A stretch of DNA of 32,796 nucleotides, taken from Streptomyces sp. MMG1533. GTDB lineage: Bacteria; Actinomycetota; Actinomycetes; Streptomycetales; Streptomycetaceae. The first letter of the stretch is position 1, and each line of letters opens with the position of its first letter. The stretch lies in contig NZ_LGDG01000252.1 of the NCBI RefSeq assembly GCF_001279775.1, positions 1 to 32,796 on the forward strand. The letters are read 5' to 3'. A model generated the notes under the pieces. That model was not told the origin of the DNA. It did not search any database and was given only the letters and a program-made list of their open reading frames with translations. The translations under genes and the position numbers were made by a program. Shown in pieces: positions 1 through 8,772 of this stretch.

Positions 1-1025
1 TGAGCGTCAGCAGCGGTCTGTGCCTCAGCGACCTCAACGCGAGCACCACCGCGGGCAACCCGGTCATCCAGGAAACCTGCACCGCCAACACCAACAAGCT
101 GTGGGCGTTCACGCCGGTGAGCGGCCGGTCCTGGTCGAACACGGCCGACGGGTTCGCCGCCACCGGGGGCGGCACGACCGGCGGCGCGGCGGGCACCACG
201 GTCACCGTCACGACCTACGCCGACCTGCTGAAGTATGCGTCCGCCGACGCTCCGTACGTCATCAAGGTCTCCGGCGCCATCACGGTGCCCACCTACGGCT
301 ACGAGATCCCGTTGAAGTCCGACAAGACCATCGTGGGCGTCGGCACCTCGGGCCAGATCGTCAACGGCGGTTTCAACCTCGGCACCGGGGTCCACAACGT
401 GATCATCCGCAACCTGACCATCCGTGACACGCGGATGGCCGACGACGACCCCGACGACAAGCTGTACGACTACGACGGCATCCAGATGGACACCGCCGAC
501 CACATCTGGATCGACCACAACACGATTCAGCGGATGAACGACGGGCTCATCGACAGCCGCAAGGACACCAGCTACCTCACCGTGTCCTGGAACAACCTCG
601 GCGAGGTCAACAAGGCCTTCGGTATCGGATGGACCGACAACGTCACCGCCCGCATGACCATCCACCACAACTGGATCCACGACACCAACCAGCGCAACCC
701 CAGCATCGACAACGTTGCCCTCGCGCACCTGTACAACAACTACCTGCAGAACATCACCTCGTACGGCAACCTCTCGCGTGGCGCGTCGAAGACGGTCATC
801 GAGAACAGCTACTACGACAACGTGAACGACCCGTACACCTACGACACCACAGCGGCGTCGCTGACCCAGACGGGGAGCGTCGTCGTCAACTGCACGGGTG
901 ACCAGAAGACCAACGGCACCACCTTCAACCCGAGCAGCTACTACAGCTACACCCTCGACCCCGCGAGCAACGTCCCGGCTCTCTTGAAGCAGTACTCCGG
1001 GCCCCAGCCCAACATCGGCACCTGA
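1..1025 (+). CDS. secreted pectate lyase, PL1 family, with ricin-type lectin module (5' truncated)
   Basis: The gene enters from the left edge; the open frame runs from base 3 with no start in the window. The first ~35 residues (SGLCLSDLN...LWAFTPV) are the end of a ricin-type beta-trefoil carbohydrate-binding repeat. A Gly/Thr-rich linker (GGGTTGGAAGTT) follows, then a PL1 parallel beta-helix domain. PL1 enzymes cleave polygalacturonate by beta-elimination outside the cell. Visible hallmarks are DGIQMDTADHIWIDHN (the WIDH calcium-site strand), MTIHHNWIHDTNQRNPS with the conserved Arg, and AHLYNNYLQN. The second Arg of the RxPxxR motif is replaced (RNPSID), which I recall as usual for this actinomycete subgroup. 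The export signal must lie outside the window. The gene is followed by a strong hairpin and a second secreted glycosidase, so both probably serve plant cell-wall breakdown. Confidence 0.9.
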   Translation, partial: SVSSGLCLSDLNASTTAGNPVIQETCTANTNKLWAFTPVSGRSWSNTADGFAATGGGTTGGAAGTTVTVTTYADLLKYASADAPYVIKVSGAITVPTYGYEIPLKSDKTIVGVGTSGQIVNGGFNLGTGVHNVIIRNLTIRDTRMADDDPDDKLYDYDGIQMDTADHIWIDHNTIQRMNDGLIDSRKDTSYLTVSWNNLGEVNKAFGIGWTDNVTARMTIHHNWIHDTNQRNPSIDNVALAHLYNNYLQNITSYGNLSRGASKTVIENSYYDNVNDPYTYDTTAASLTQTGSVVVNCTGDQKTNGTTFNPSSYYSYTLDPASNVPALLKQYSGPQPNIGT

Positions 1026-1031
1026 GCGCCC

Positions 1032-1070
1032 GCCGTCCGGTGCCGCTTTCGCGCCACGGCACCGGACGGC
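1032..1070. terminator. hairpin terminator after pectate lyase gene
   Basis: A perfect 14-bp inverted repeat (GCCGTCCGGTGCCG at 1032-1045, its complement at 1057-1070) encloses an 11-nt loop, starting 7 nt after the lyase stop codon. No T-run follows, as is common for Streptomyces terminators. It separates the lyase from the GH3 gene, whose ribosome binding site begins at 1089. Confidence 0.75.
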
Positions 1071-1104
1071 CTCCGTACACCTCGTACGAAGGAGAGTCAC
1101 CCCA

Positions 1105-4100
1105 GTGCCTCGAAAGACAAGACCGCTCCGCACGGCCCGCCCGCCGAGGATCCGCCGCACGCTGGCCACGGGGCTGTGCTGCCTCAGCCTGCTCGGCACC
1201 GCGGCGGCAACGGCTCCGACCACCACCGCCCTCACCGCCGCCGTACAGGGAAGCATGCCTCCCCTCTACCGCGACACGCGCTACTCCTTCGAGGAGCGCG
1301 CCGCGGACCTGGTGTCCCGGATGACGCTCGCCGAGAAGGCACTGCAGTTGCACACCAACAGCGCTCCGGCGATCCCGCGCCTGGGTGTGCAGCAGTACAC
1401 CTATTGGAACGAGGGCCAGCACGGCGTCAACCGGCTCGGCGCCAACGTCAACGACGGACCGGCGTCCGGTGGCGTGCACGCCACCAGCTTTTCCACCAAC
1501 TTCGCCGCGGCGATGACCTGGGACCGGGACCTGATGTACCAGGCGTCGACCGCGATCTCCGACGAGGTGCGCGGTTTCCTGGACAAGTCGCTGTGGGGCA
1601 CCGGCCAGAACAACATCGGCGTGTCGCCCGACAACTACGGGTCGCTGACCTTCTGGGCGCCCACCGTGAACATGGACCGTGACCCCCGCTGGGGCCGTAC
1701 GGACGAGGCGTTCGGCGAGGACCCGTACATGGTCGCCGAACTGGCGGGCGCGTACGTCAACGGATACCAGGACCAGACGGCGGACGGTGAGCCGCGCAGC
1801 AAGTATCTGAAGGTGGCCGCGACAGCCAAGCACTACGCCCTCAACAACGTCGAGCAGGACCGGATGGGCGTCAGCTCGGACACGACCGACAACGACCTGC
1901 ACGACTACTACACGTCGCAGTTCAAGAGCCTGATCGAGAAGTCCCGCGTCTCCGGCCTGATGACGTCCTACAACGCCATCAACGGCACGCCGTCGGCCGC
2001 CAACACCTACACCACCAACCAGATCGCCGGGCGCACCTACGGCTTCGACGGATACATCACCTCCGACTGCGACGCGGTCGGCACCACCTACCAGTCCTTC
2101 CCCCAGGGCCACGAGTGGGCGCCGCCCGGCTGGACCACCGACAACAAGGGTGCGCAGGCCACCTGGACCCACACGGAGACCGGGCAACGCGTCTCCGGCG
2201 CCGCGGGCGGTCAGGCGTACGCGCTGCGGTCCGGCACCCACATCAACTGCACCGGCCAGGAGGCCACGGCCCCGAACCTGCGCGAGGCCATCGAGGCCGG
2301 CGTCCTCAGCGAGGGCGTCGTCGACAACGCCCTGGTCCACCTGTTCACCGTGCGGATGCGGACGGGCGAGTTCGACGCGCCGGAGAAGGTGCCCTACACG
2401 GGCATCGGCAAGGACGTCATCGAATCGCAGGATCACCGGGAACTCGCCCGGAAGGTCGCCGACAACGCCCTCGTTCTGCTGCAGAACGACGAGGTGTCCG
2501 GTACCGACAAGCCCCTCCTCCCGGTGAACGCAGCACAGTTGAAGAAGGTGGTGATCGTCGGGGACCTCGCGGACAAGGTGACGCTGGGCGGTTACTCGGG
2601 CGATCCGTCCGTGAAGACGAGCACGGTCGCCGGCATCACCGCCCAGGCGAAGGCGGCCAATGCGGACGTGCAGATCGTGTACGACGCCGCGGGCACGTCC
2701 ACCACCGCGTCGGGCGCGGCAGTGCTCGCCGAGCAGACGCGTGCGGACATCAAGGACGCCGACCTCGTCGTGGTGGCCGTCGGAACGGATGCCTCCGTGG
2801 CCGACGAGGGCCAGGACTACGCCGACCTGAAGATGCCCGGCAACTACGGCTCGTTGTTCGACCAGGTCGCGGACCTGGGCAACCCCAGGACCGTACTGAG
2901 CATTCAGTCCAGCCGGCCGATGGAGCTGGAGGGCGTTCGCGAAAGAGTGCCGGCCGTCCTCTTCTCCGGATACAACGGGCAGAGCCAGGGGGATGCCCTC
3001 GCCGATGTCCTCTTCGGCCGCCACAATCCGAGCGGCCGGCTCAACTTCACCTGGTACAAGGACGACTCGCAGCTGCCCGACATCTCCGACTACGGCCTGA
3101 GCGCCGGTGACACCGGCGGACTCGGGCGGACCTACCAGTACTTCACCGGGACACCCACCTATCCCTTCGGGTACGGCCTGAGCTACACGGACTTCGCCTA
3201 CACGAACATCAAGGCGGACCGCAGGTCCGTGTCCGCCGACGGAACGGTGAAGGTCGGCGTCGACGTGACCAACACCGGCTCCGTGGCCGGATCGACCGTG
3301 GCCCAGCTCTACGCCGCCACCCCCTTCGAGGTCGACGGCCGGGAACTGCCCAGGAAGCGGCTTGCGGGCTTCCAGAAGACGCGTGTACTCGCCCCGGGGC
3401 AGACGCAGCACATCACCCTGCGGGTCAATGTCCCCGATCTGGCGTTCTGGGACGGCGAGGCCGCCAAGCAGGCCGTCTACAACGGCAGGTACCGGTTCGA
3501 GGTCGGCCCCGATGCGTCGGCCGTCAGCGGCTCCGCCACGGTCGGCGTGCACGGCAGGCTCTCCGAGCGCGTCCGTTACGTGACCGTGCAGCCGGAGGCC
3601 GTCGCCTACGACGTCGGCGACACCATCGACCTCACCGGCCGCAACCGCTGGATCAAGGACGACACGGACCCGGCCCGCCAGCCCGGCCGGAACCTCGACG
3701 TGAAGGCCGACCATGTGGTCGAAGCCGTCAACAACGACGGCTCCTTCCTGGGGAACCTGAGGAAGGCGAGGGTGAGCTACCGCAGCAGCGATCCGTCCGT
3801 GGCCACCGTCAGCCGCGACGGACTCGTCACGGCGGTCGGCAACGGTGTGGCCACGATCAGCGCGACCGTGGACGGCGTCACCGGATCGGCCGTCATCACC
3901 GTGCACCACCCGCTCACCCTGGACACCGACCGGACGCTCCGTCCCGGCCAGAGCACCACCGTCAAGGCCACATACGCCAACGGCGGCTCAACGGCCATGC
4001 GTGACACGGTGGTCGAGCTCACCGCACCCGAGGGCTGGACGGCCGAGGCCACCACACCCACCCGGTTCGACCGCATCGCACCGGGCGCGACGGCCGAGGT

Positions 4101-4785
4101 CACCTGGAAGGTCACGGTCCCCACGGACGGCAGCCCCGGCCCTCATGACCTGTCCGTACGAGCCGTCTACGGCGGTGCCAAGACGGACGACAGCACGATG
4201 CTGCGGGTCTCGGTGCCCTACGCCACGTTGAGCGAGGCGCGCAACAACACCGCCGTCAGCGACGACACCGACCACACCCTGGCCGACATCGACGGAGCCG
4301 GACGCAGCCTGTCCGCGCAGGCCCTCGCCGAACAGGGCGTCGTGTCGGGCGGCACGGTGACGTACGACGGCGTGACGTTCACCTGGCCCACCACAGGCGG
4401 CGGCGCGCGGGACGACATCGTCGCCGGCGGCCAGACCGTCCCACTCACCGGTTCGGGCACCAAGCTCGGCTTCCTGGGCACCGCCACCAACGGGCTGGCC
4501 TCGGACCTCGCCACCGTGACCTACACCGACGGCACCACACAGGAGTTCACCCTGGCCTTCGCCGACTGGTGGGACAACAGACCGGCCAAGGGAGGCGGAC
4601 TGGTCGCCAGCCCCGCGTACCTCAACACCCGAACCGGCCGGACTGTCCGCAAGGTCGGCGTGTACGGCAGCACGGTGACCCTGCGGGAGGGCAAGACGCC
4701 CGCATACGTGACCCTGCCCGCCATCAGTACACAGGTGGGAGCGGGCCAGAACACCCTGCACATCTTCGCGATCGCCCTCGGTTGA
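1105..4785 (+). CDS. secreted multidomain glycoside hydrolase family 3 (beta-glucosidase/beta-xylosidase type)
   Basis: A 1226-aa secreted enzyme. The GTG start is chosen because AAGGAG lies 10 nt upstream and an Arg-rich n-region plus hydrophobic core (about residues 14-40) form a signal peptide. The GH3 barrel (about 60-400) shows WGRTDEAFGEDPY, KH (K242/H243) and the nucleophile motif GYITSDCDA with D321. The second alpha/beta domain (about 440-670) has DEGQDY, where E568 is the likely acid/base. A fibronectin III-like domain (about 710-790) completes the GH3 core. Three further modules follow: a BIG2-like Ig domain (about 840-935, YRSSDPSVATVSRDG), an NPCBM-associated NEW3-type domain (about 945-1032), and a ~190-residue C-terminal module I cannot name. 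GH3 members of this shape are usually xylan or arabino-xylan exo-glycosidases; the exact substrate cannot be read here. Bacterial GH3 enzymes are commonly 700-900 aa, so this one carries unusually long accessory modules. Confidence 0.9.
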   Translation: MPRKTRPLRTARPPRIRRTLATGLCCLSLLGTAAATAPTTTALTAAVQGSMPPLYRDTRYSFEERAADLVSRMTLAEKALQLHTNSAPAIPRLGVQQYTYWNEGQHGVNRLGANVNDGPASGGVHATSFSTNFAAAMTWDRDLMYQASTAISDEVRGFLDKSLWGTGQNNIGVSPDNYGSLTFWAPTVNMDRDPRWGRTDEAFGEDPYMVAELAGAYVNGYQDQTADGEPRSKYLKVAATAKHYALNNVEQDRMGVSSDTTDNDLHDYYTSQFKSLIEKSRVSGLMTSYNAINGTPSAANTYTTNQIAGRTYGFDGYITSDCDAVGTTYQSFPQGHEWAPPGWTTDNKGAQATWTHTETGQRVSGAAGGQAYALRSGTHINCTGQEATAPNLREAIEAGVLSEGVVDNALVHLFTVRMRTGEFDAPEKVPYTGIGKDVIESQDHRELARKVADNALVLLQNDEVSGTDKPLLPVNAAQLKKVVIVGDLADKVTLGGYSGDPSVKTSTVAGITAQAKAANADVQIVYDAAGTSTTASGAAVLAEQTRADIKDADLVVVAVGTDASVADEGQDYADLKMPGNYGSLFDQVADLGNPRTVLSIQSSRPMELEGVRERVPAVLFSGYNGQSQGDALADVLFGRHNPSGRLNFTWYKDDSQLPDISDYGLSAGDTGGLGRTYQYFTGTPTYPFGYGLSYTDFAYTNIKADRRSVSADGTVKVGVDVTNTGSVAGSTVAQLYAATPFEVDGRELPRKRLAGFQKTRVLAPGQTQHITLRVNVPDLAFWDGEAAKQAVYNGRYRFEVGPDASAVSGSATVGVHGRLSERVRYVTVQPEAVAYDVGDTIDLTGRNRWIKDDTDPARQPGRNLDVKADHVVEAVNNDGSFLGNLRKARVSYRSSDPSVATVSRDGLVTAVGNGVATISATVDGVTGSAVITVHHPLTLDTDRTLRPGQSTTVKATYANGGSTAMRDTVVELTAPEGWTAEATTPTRFDRIAPGATAEVTWKVTVPTDGSPGPHDLSVRAVYGGAKTDDSTMLRVSVPYATLSEARNNTAVSDDTDHTLADIDGAGRSLSAQALAEQGVVSGGTVTYDGVTFTWPTTGGGARDDIVAGGQTVPLTGSGTKLGFLGTATNGLASDLATVTYTDGTTQEFTLAFADWWDNRPAKGGGLVASPAYLNTRTGRTVRKVGVYGSTVTLREGKTPAYVTLPAISTQVGAGQNTLHIFAIALG

Positions 4786-4790
4786 CGCCG

Positions 4791-4845
4791 CCGGGCAGGG
4801 CGTCGGCCATGCCGGGGGTGAACGCCTGGCCGACGCCCTGCCCGG
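4791..4845. terminator. bidirectional hairpin terminator between GH3 gene and PucR regulator
   Basis: A perfect 19-bp inverted repeat (4791-4809 and 4827-4845) with a 17-nt loop begins a few bases after the GH3 stop. It sits between two convergent genes, so it can serve both strands. No T-run is evident. Confidence 0.85.
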
Positions 4846-4883
4846 GGCGCACGCGCTGTCGTCACCGTGGCAGCGGCCGAATG

Positions 4884-5942
4884 TCAGAGGTCCTTGGCGG
4901 GCCAGTCCAACAGCCGCGCGCCGATGACCGCGGTCTGGAGCATGTAGCGGTGGGCCGGGTCGGCCGGGTTGGCGCCGGTGAGCTTGTGGATGCGTTCCAG
5001 GCGGTAGGTCAGGGCACGCACGCTGAGGGTGAGGCGGCGGGCGGCCTCGGCGGCGACGCAGCCGGAGTCGAAGTACGCGGTGAGGGTGTCGAGGAGGGGC
5101 TGGGCGCCGCCGCGGGCGGTGGTGAGCGGGCCGAGGGTGTCGAGGACGAGGTCGGCCATGGCCTGGCGGTCGCGGGTCAGGACGGGGTAGACGAGCAGGT
5201 CGGCGGCGCGCAGGACCGGGTCGTCGAGGTCTAGGCGCTCGGCCAGTTCGAGGACGCCCAGGGCCTCCTCGTAGGACTGGACGACGCCTCCGGGGCCGGG
5301 CTGGGGGCGGCCGATGGCGACGCGTCCGCCGTCGGTCGCGGCGTGCGCCTGCTTGGCGAAGTGGGCGAGCACCTCGTCCTGGTGGCCCGGGGCGATGCAC
5401 AGCAGTCGGCCGTCCTTGGTGGTGAGCAGGACGCTGCGGTCGCCGAAGCGGGCTATGAGGGCTCGCTCCACCTGCCGGGGCACCGCGGCGCCCTCGTCAT
5501 AGGCGGTCGGTCCCTGGGCGACGGCGACGGCGTGTGCGTGGGAGAGACGCAGGCCGAAGCGTTCCGCACGCTCGGCGAGGCGGCCGAGGTCGCTGCGGCC
5601 GTAGAGGAGGTCGTCGATGAACTCCCGGCGCGCTGCCTCCTCCTGGCGTACGGCCATACGCTGGGCGCGTTCGTAGCCCTCGGCGAAGGCGTCGACGACC
5701 TGCTGCACGGCGGCGAGCGCGCCGTCGGCGGAGCCGGGTGTGCCGGGCCAACTCGCGCGGGCGGCGGTGAGGTGGGCGCTGATGAGGGCGCGCAGTCCGT
5801 GACCGGCTTCCGCGGCCTGTTCTCCCAGGGCACGGCGGGAGGCGATCTCGTCCCGGGTGAGGCGCCGCCCGGTGGCCGAGACCTCGGCCAGGATGTGGCC
5901 GTAGCCGTCGAGATACTGCTCGGGAATCTCCCGGTCCGCCAC
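4884..5942 (-). CDS. PucR/CdaR-family transcriptional regulator
   Basis: A 352-aa cytoplasmic regulator. The N-terminal ~130 residues are helical, like the RsbRD-type sensory region often seen in this family (LTRDEIASRRALGEQAAEAG). A central GGDEF-like/CdaR region follows. The C-terminus is the PucR helix-turn-helix: LLDTLTAYFDSGCVAAEAARRLTLSVRALTYRLERIHKLTG. I place the start at the GTG of VADREIPEQYLDG because no ATG, GTG or TTG lies close upstream in frame; a GGGGGA stands 4 nt before it, which is short. The gene diverges from the flotillin operon and shares a ~250-bp repeat-rich promoter region with it, so it is a natural candidate regulator of that operon and of itself. The effector is unknown. 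Confidence 0.85.
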   Translation of the reverse strand: MADREIPEQYLDGYGHILAEVSATGRRLTRDEIASRRALGEQAAEAGHGLRALISAHLTAARASWPGTPGSADGALAAVQQVVDAFAEGYERAQRMAVRQEEAARREFIDDLLYGRSDLGRLAERAERFGLRLSHAHAVAVAQGPTAYDEGAAVPRQVERALIARFGDRSVLLTTKDGRLLCIAPGHQDEVLAHFAKQAHAATDGGRVAIGRPQPGPGGVVQSYEEALGVLELAERLDLDDPVLRAADLLVYPVLTRDRQAMADLVLDTLGPLTTARGGAQPLLDTLTAYFDSGCVAAEAARRLTLSVRALTYRLERIHKLTGANPADPAHRYMLQTAVIGARLLDWPAKDL

Positions 5943-5951
5943 GTCGTCCCC

Positions 5952-5982
5952 CGGATTCTTGACGCGCTGGTGACGGATTCTT
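5952..5982. repeat. direct repeat CGGATTCTT x2, 22 bp apart, in PucR-gene leader
   Basis: CGGATTCTT occurs at 5952-5960 and again at 5974-5982. The 22-bp period equals about two helical turns, so both copies face the same side of the DNA. They lie 10-40 bp upstream of the PucR-family start codon, in what would be its untranslated leader. They could be half-sites for a dimeric regulator, or chance. Confidence 0.45.
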
Positions 5983-6001
5983 GGCGGCCACCGGCATGCA
6001 A

Positions 6002-6033
6002 ACCCTAATGAACATTGCCGGGAACCGGCAATG
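6002..6033 (-). promoter_or_regulatory. candidate sigma-70-type promoter for the PucR gene, -35 inside a palindrome
   Basis: On the minus strand TTGCCG (6031-6026) and TAGGGT (6007-6002) are separated by 18 bp, a fair Streptomyces housekeeping promoter. The -35 lies inside the perfect palindrome 6013-6033. Transcription would start near 5995, about 50 nt before the GTG. On the plus strand TTGGCG (5981-5986) and CCTAAT (6004-6009), 17 bp apart, could serve the flotillin operon. Both are motif matches only. Confidence 0.35.
6013..6033. promoter_or_regulatory. perfect 9-3-9 palindrome, probable operator
   Basis: CATTGCCGG, then GAA, then CCGGCAATG: nine perfectly paired bases each side of a 3-bp centre. 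It overlaps candidate promoter elements of both divergent transcripts (PucR gene and flotillin operon). This position suits a repressor or activator site better than a terminator. Confidence 0.55.
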
Positions 6034-6083
6034 CGCGGAAGGGATCCGGCCATGCACCATGGCTCGCGGGGAGCACGGCGGAT

Positions 6084-6125
6084 GGTTCCGGTGCCGGACA
6101 CCGGCAGGTGCCCGGCACCGGAACC
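6084..6125. repeat. 14-bp perfect inverted repeat upstream of flotillin operon
   Basis: GGTTCCGGTGCCGG at 6084-6097 is perfectly repeated in inverse at 6112-6125 around a 14-bp centre that itself contains CCGG motifs. It lies 66 bp before the first operon ATG, within the likely 5' leader. It could form an RNA hairpin or be a second operator; the core CCGG resembles the 6013-6033 palindrome. Confidence 0.6.
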
Positions 6126-6190
6126 CGGAGGGGAGTCGTGCACCGTCGGAGCCGGCTGATGCGCGCCGCGGTGGAGAGGGGGACCGGGAG

Positions 6191-6682
6191 ATGTGGACGT
6201 TTCTGACAGCGGCCACGGGCCTGCCCACGATCCTGCTGACCGCGGCCCTCGTCGTGGTCGTGTGCTTCTGGCTCCTGGCCGCCGTGGGCGTGGCCGACGT
6301 CGACAGCTTCGACGCGGACATGGATCTGCGGGGGTGGCGCATGGGCGGGGTGCCCGTGGCGGTCGCTCTCTCCCTGCTGACGGCCTTCGCCTGGTCCTTG
6401 AGCGTCGGTGCGGCGCTGGTGCTTGCCGTGTTCGCCCCTGCGGGACCTGCCGTCGGGCTGCTGCGCCTGGTCGTACCAGTGGGGGCGCTGTTCGTGGCCT
6501 GGGCCGCGACCTGCCTGATCGTGCGAGCGCTGCACCGCCTCTTCCCTGACGAACCGGGGCTGTCCGCACCGAGCGAGGCCCGCACGCGCGACGCCACCGC
6601 GCTACGGGCTGTCGGCAGCCGGGATCCCTCCGAGGGTGTGCCGCGCGACGCCTCGCCTCACCTGCGGGACCACGCCGCCTGA
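6191..6682 (+). CDS. YqiJ/NfeD-like membrane partner of flotillin
   Basis: A 163-aa membrane protein. Start ATG 6191 has GGAGAGGGGG 8 nt upstream and opens directly into a hydrophobic segment. Three membrane spans are visible (about residues 10-33, 56-80 and 86-112). Between the first two is an acidic, polar loop (GVADVDSFDADMDLRGW) typical of YqiJ-type proteins encoded beside YqiK flotillins. In E. coli and Bacillus these partners carry a C-terminal OB-fold domain; here the ~50-residue tail is polar and looks disordered, and I see no OB fold. The gene lies 76 bp before the flotillin gene in the same direction, so an operon is likely. The family name is inferred mainly from topology and context. 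Confidence 0.65.
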   Translation: MWTFLTAATGLPTILLTAALVVVVCFWLLAAVGVADVDSFDADMDLRGWRMGGVPVAVALSLLTAFAWSLSVGAALVLAVFAPAGPAVGLLRLVVPVGALFVAWAATCLIVRALHRLFPDEPGLSAPSEARTRDATALRAVGSRDPSEGVPRDASPHLRDHAA

Positions 6683-6758
6683 TCCGCGCCGCTGCCGGAC
6701 CTCATCTCCGGCCTCGCATCCTCACGCTCAACTTCCTTACGCCTGAAGGACGTATGCC

Positions 6759-8759
6759 ATGGTTGTCATGATCGCGGGCATCGGCGCGCTCGTCGCCGTC
6801 TGCCTGCTCGTCGTACTCGTCGTCGCCCGGTTGTTCCGCAAGGTGGAGCAGGGCAAGGCGCTGATCGTGTCCAAGATGCGCAAGGTCGATGTGACCTTCA
6901 CGGGGCAGGTCGTGCTGCCGGTGCTGCACAAGGCCGAGGTGATGGACATCTCGGTGAAGACCATCGAGATCATGCGGGCCGGCAAGGAGGGGCTGATCTG
7001 CCGGGACAACATCCGTGCGGACATCCGGATCTCGTTCTTCGTGAAGGTCAACAAGACCGTCGAGGACGTCATCAAGGTCGCCCAGGCCGTAGGTACGGCA
7101 CGGGCCAGCGACCGGGACACACTGCAGGAGCTGTTCCACGCGAAGTTCTCCGAGGCGCTCAAGACCGTCGGCAAGCAGCTGGACTTCACCGACCTGTACA
7201 CCAAGCGCGAGGAGCTGCGGTACCGGATCATCGAGGTCATCGGCGTCGACCTCAACGGCTACCACCTGGAGGACGCGGCGATCGACTACCTGGAGCAGAC
7301 GCCGCTGACCCAGCTCGACCCGGCCAACGTCCTCGACGCCCAGGGCATCCGGAAGATCACCGAGTTGACGGCCGTGGAGCACGTGCGCACCAACGAGGCC
7401 CAGCGCACCGAGGAGAAGGAGATCACCCGGCAGAACGTCGACGCCCGCGAGGTCATCCTGGAGCTGGAGCGCCGGCAGGCCGACGCCGAGATCAAGCAGC
7501 GGCGGGAGATCGACACCGTACGGGCCAGGGAGGAGGCCGAGACGGCACGGGTGGTGGAGGAGGAGCGGCTGGGGGCCCAAGGTGCGTTCCTGCGTACCGA
7601 GGAGCAGCTCGGTGTCCAGCGGGAGAACCAGGCCCGTGAGATCGCCGTCGCGCAGAAGAACCGCGAGCGGGTCATCGCCATCGAGAACGAGCGCATCGAG
7701 AAGGACCGCCTCCTCGAAGTCATCGCCCGCGACCGGGAGACGCAGCTGACGCGGATCGCCGCCGAGAAGGAGGTCGAGGCGGAGAAGCGGGAGATCGCCG
7801 AGGTCATCCGCGAGCGGGTCGCGGTGGACCGGACGGTCGCCGAGCAGGAGGAGTCCATCAAGACGCTGCGTGCGGTGGAGGAGGCGGAGCGGCAGCGGCA
7901 GGGGGTGGTCATCGCCGCCGAGGCCGAGGCGCAGGAACACCTTGTCAAGGGCATCAAGGCCGCTGAGGCCGCCGAGCAGGCCGCCGTCCACCGTGCCGCC
8001 GAGGAAGTCACCCTTGCCGAGGCCCGGTTGAAGAGCGCCGACCTCGACGCGCAGGCCAGGCTGCGGCTCGCCGAGGGCGTCCAGGCGGAGGCCGCCGCCG
8101 AGGGACTCGCGGCCGTTCAGGTCCGGGACAAGGAGGCCGGGGTCATCGAGAAGGCCGGCCGTGCGGAGGCGGAGGGCGCCAGGGCGAAGGCGCTGGCCGA
8201 GGCCGAGGGCGTCGGCGAGAAGCTGAAGGCGGAGGCCGCCGGACTCACCGAGAAGGCCGCCGCGATGGCCGCGCTGGACGACGCGTCCCGCGGTCACGAG
8301 GAGTACCGGCTGCGACTGGAGGCCGAGAAGGACATCCGGCTCGCGGGCCTCGACGTGCAGCGGCAGGTCGCCGAGGCACAGGCCACGGTCCTCGCCACCG
8401 GCCTGGAGAACGCCGACATCAACATCGTCGGCGGGGAGTCGGTCTTCCTCGACCGCCTGGTGTCCTCCATCGCGCTCGGCAAGGGTTTCGACGGTTTCAT
8501 GCAGCACTCCGAGACCGCCCAGGCGCTGGCGAAGCCCTGGCTGGACGGCACCGCCGGTTTCGCCGACGACCTCAGCCGTGTCCTCGGATCGGTCTCCACG
8601 GCCGACGTGCAGAACCTGACCGTCTCCGCCCTACTGATGAAGCTGATGAAGAGCGGCGGCGCGAACACCGGACAGCTCCAGCAACTTCTGGACAAGGCAG
8701 GCGAGTTGGGCCTCAGTGACACGTCGCTCGCTGCGGTCAACGGCAGCGCCAGGCTCTGA
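6759..8759 (+). CDS. flotillin-family (SPFH/Band 7) protein, YqiK type
   Basis: A 666-aa membrane-anchored scaffold protein. The ATG at 6759 has GAAGGA 8 nt upstream. A single N-terminal membrane span (residues 3-24) is followed by FRKVEQGKALIVSKMRKVDVTFTGQVVLPVLHKAEVMDISVKTIEI, the start of an SPFH/Band 7 domain (about 28-200). A long Glu/Ala/Arg-rich coiled coil (about 205-540) comes next, then a C-terminal oligomerisation region (about 545-666). Flotillins form detergent-resistant membrane assemblies that organise partner proteins. No Streptomyces function can be read from the sequence. The gene is bracketed by a YqiJ-like partner upstream and a giant AAA+ ATPase downstream, suggesting that the flotillin scaffolds the ATPase at the membrane (inference). 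Confidence 0.92.
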   Translation: MVVMIAGIGALVAVCLLVVLVVARLFRKVEQGKALIVSKMRKVDVTFTGQVVLPVLHKAEVMDISVKTIEIMRAGKEGLICRDNIRADIRISFFVKVNKTVEDVIKVAQAVGTARASDRDTLQELFHAKFSEALKTVGKQLDFTDLYTKREELRYRIIEVIGVDLNGYHLEDAAIDYLEQTPLTQLDPANVLDAQGIRKITELTAVEHVRTNEAQRTEEKEITRQNVDAREVILELERRQADAEIKQRREIDTVRAREEAETARVVEEERLGAQGAFLRTEEQLGVQRENQAREIAVAQKNRERVIAIENERIEKDRLLEVIARDRETQLTRIAAEKEVEAEKREIAEVIRERVAVDRTVAEQEESIKTLRAVEEAERQRQGVVIAAEAEAQEHLVKGIKAAEAAEQAAVHRAAEEVTLAEARLKSADLDAQARLRLAEGVQAEAAAEGLAAVQVRDKEAGVIEKAGRAEAEGARAKALAEAEGVGEKLKAEAAGLTEKAAAMAALDDASRGHEEYRLRLEAEKDIRLAGLDVQRQVAEAQATVLATGLENADINIVGGESVFLDRLVSSIALGKGFDGFMQHSETAQALAKPWLDGTAGFADDLSRVLGSVSTADVQNLTVSALLMKLMKSGGANTGQLQQLLDKAGELGLSDTSLAAVNGSARL

Positions 8760-8772
8760 TGGCCGGTGGCCG

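Noticed and set aside
925..3909. 994-codon open frame on the minus strand
   Set aside because: Antisense to the GH3 gene, which has clear catalytic motifs and a signal peptide; no recognisable domains in the antisense product.
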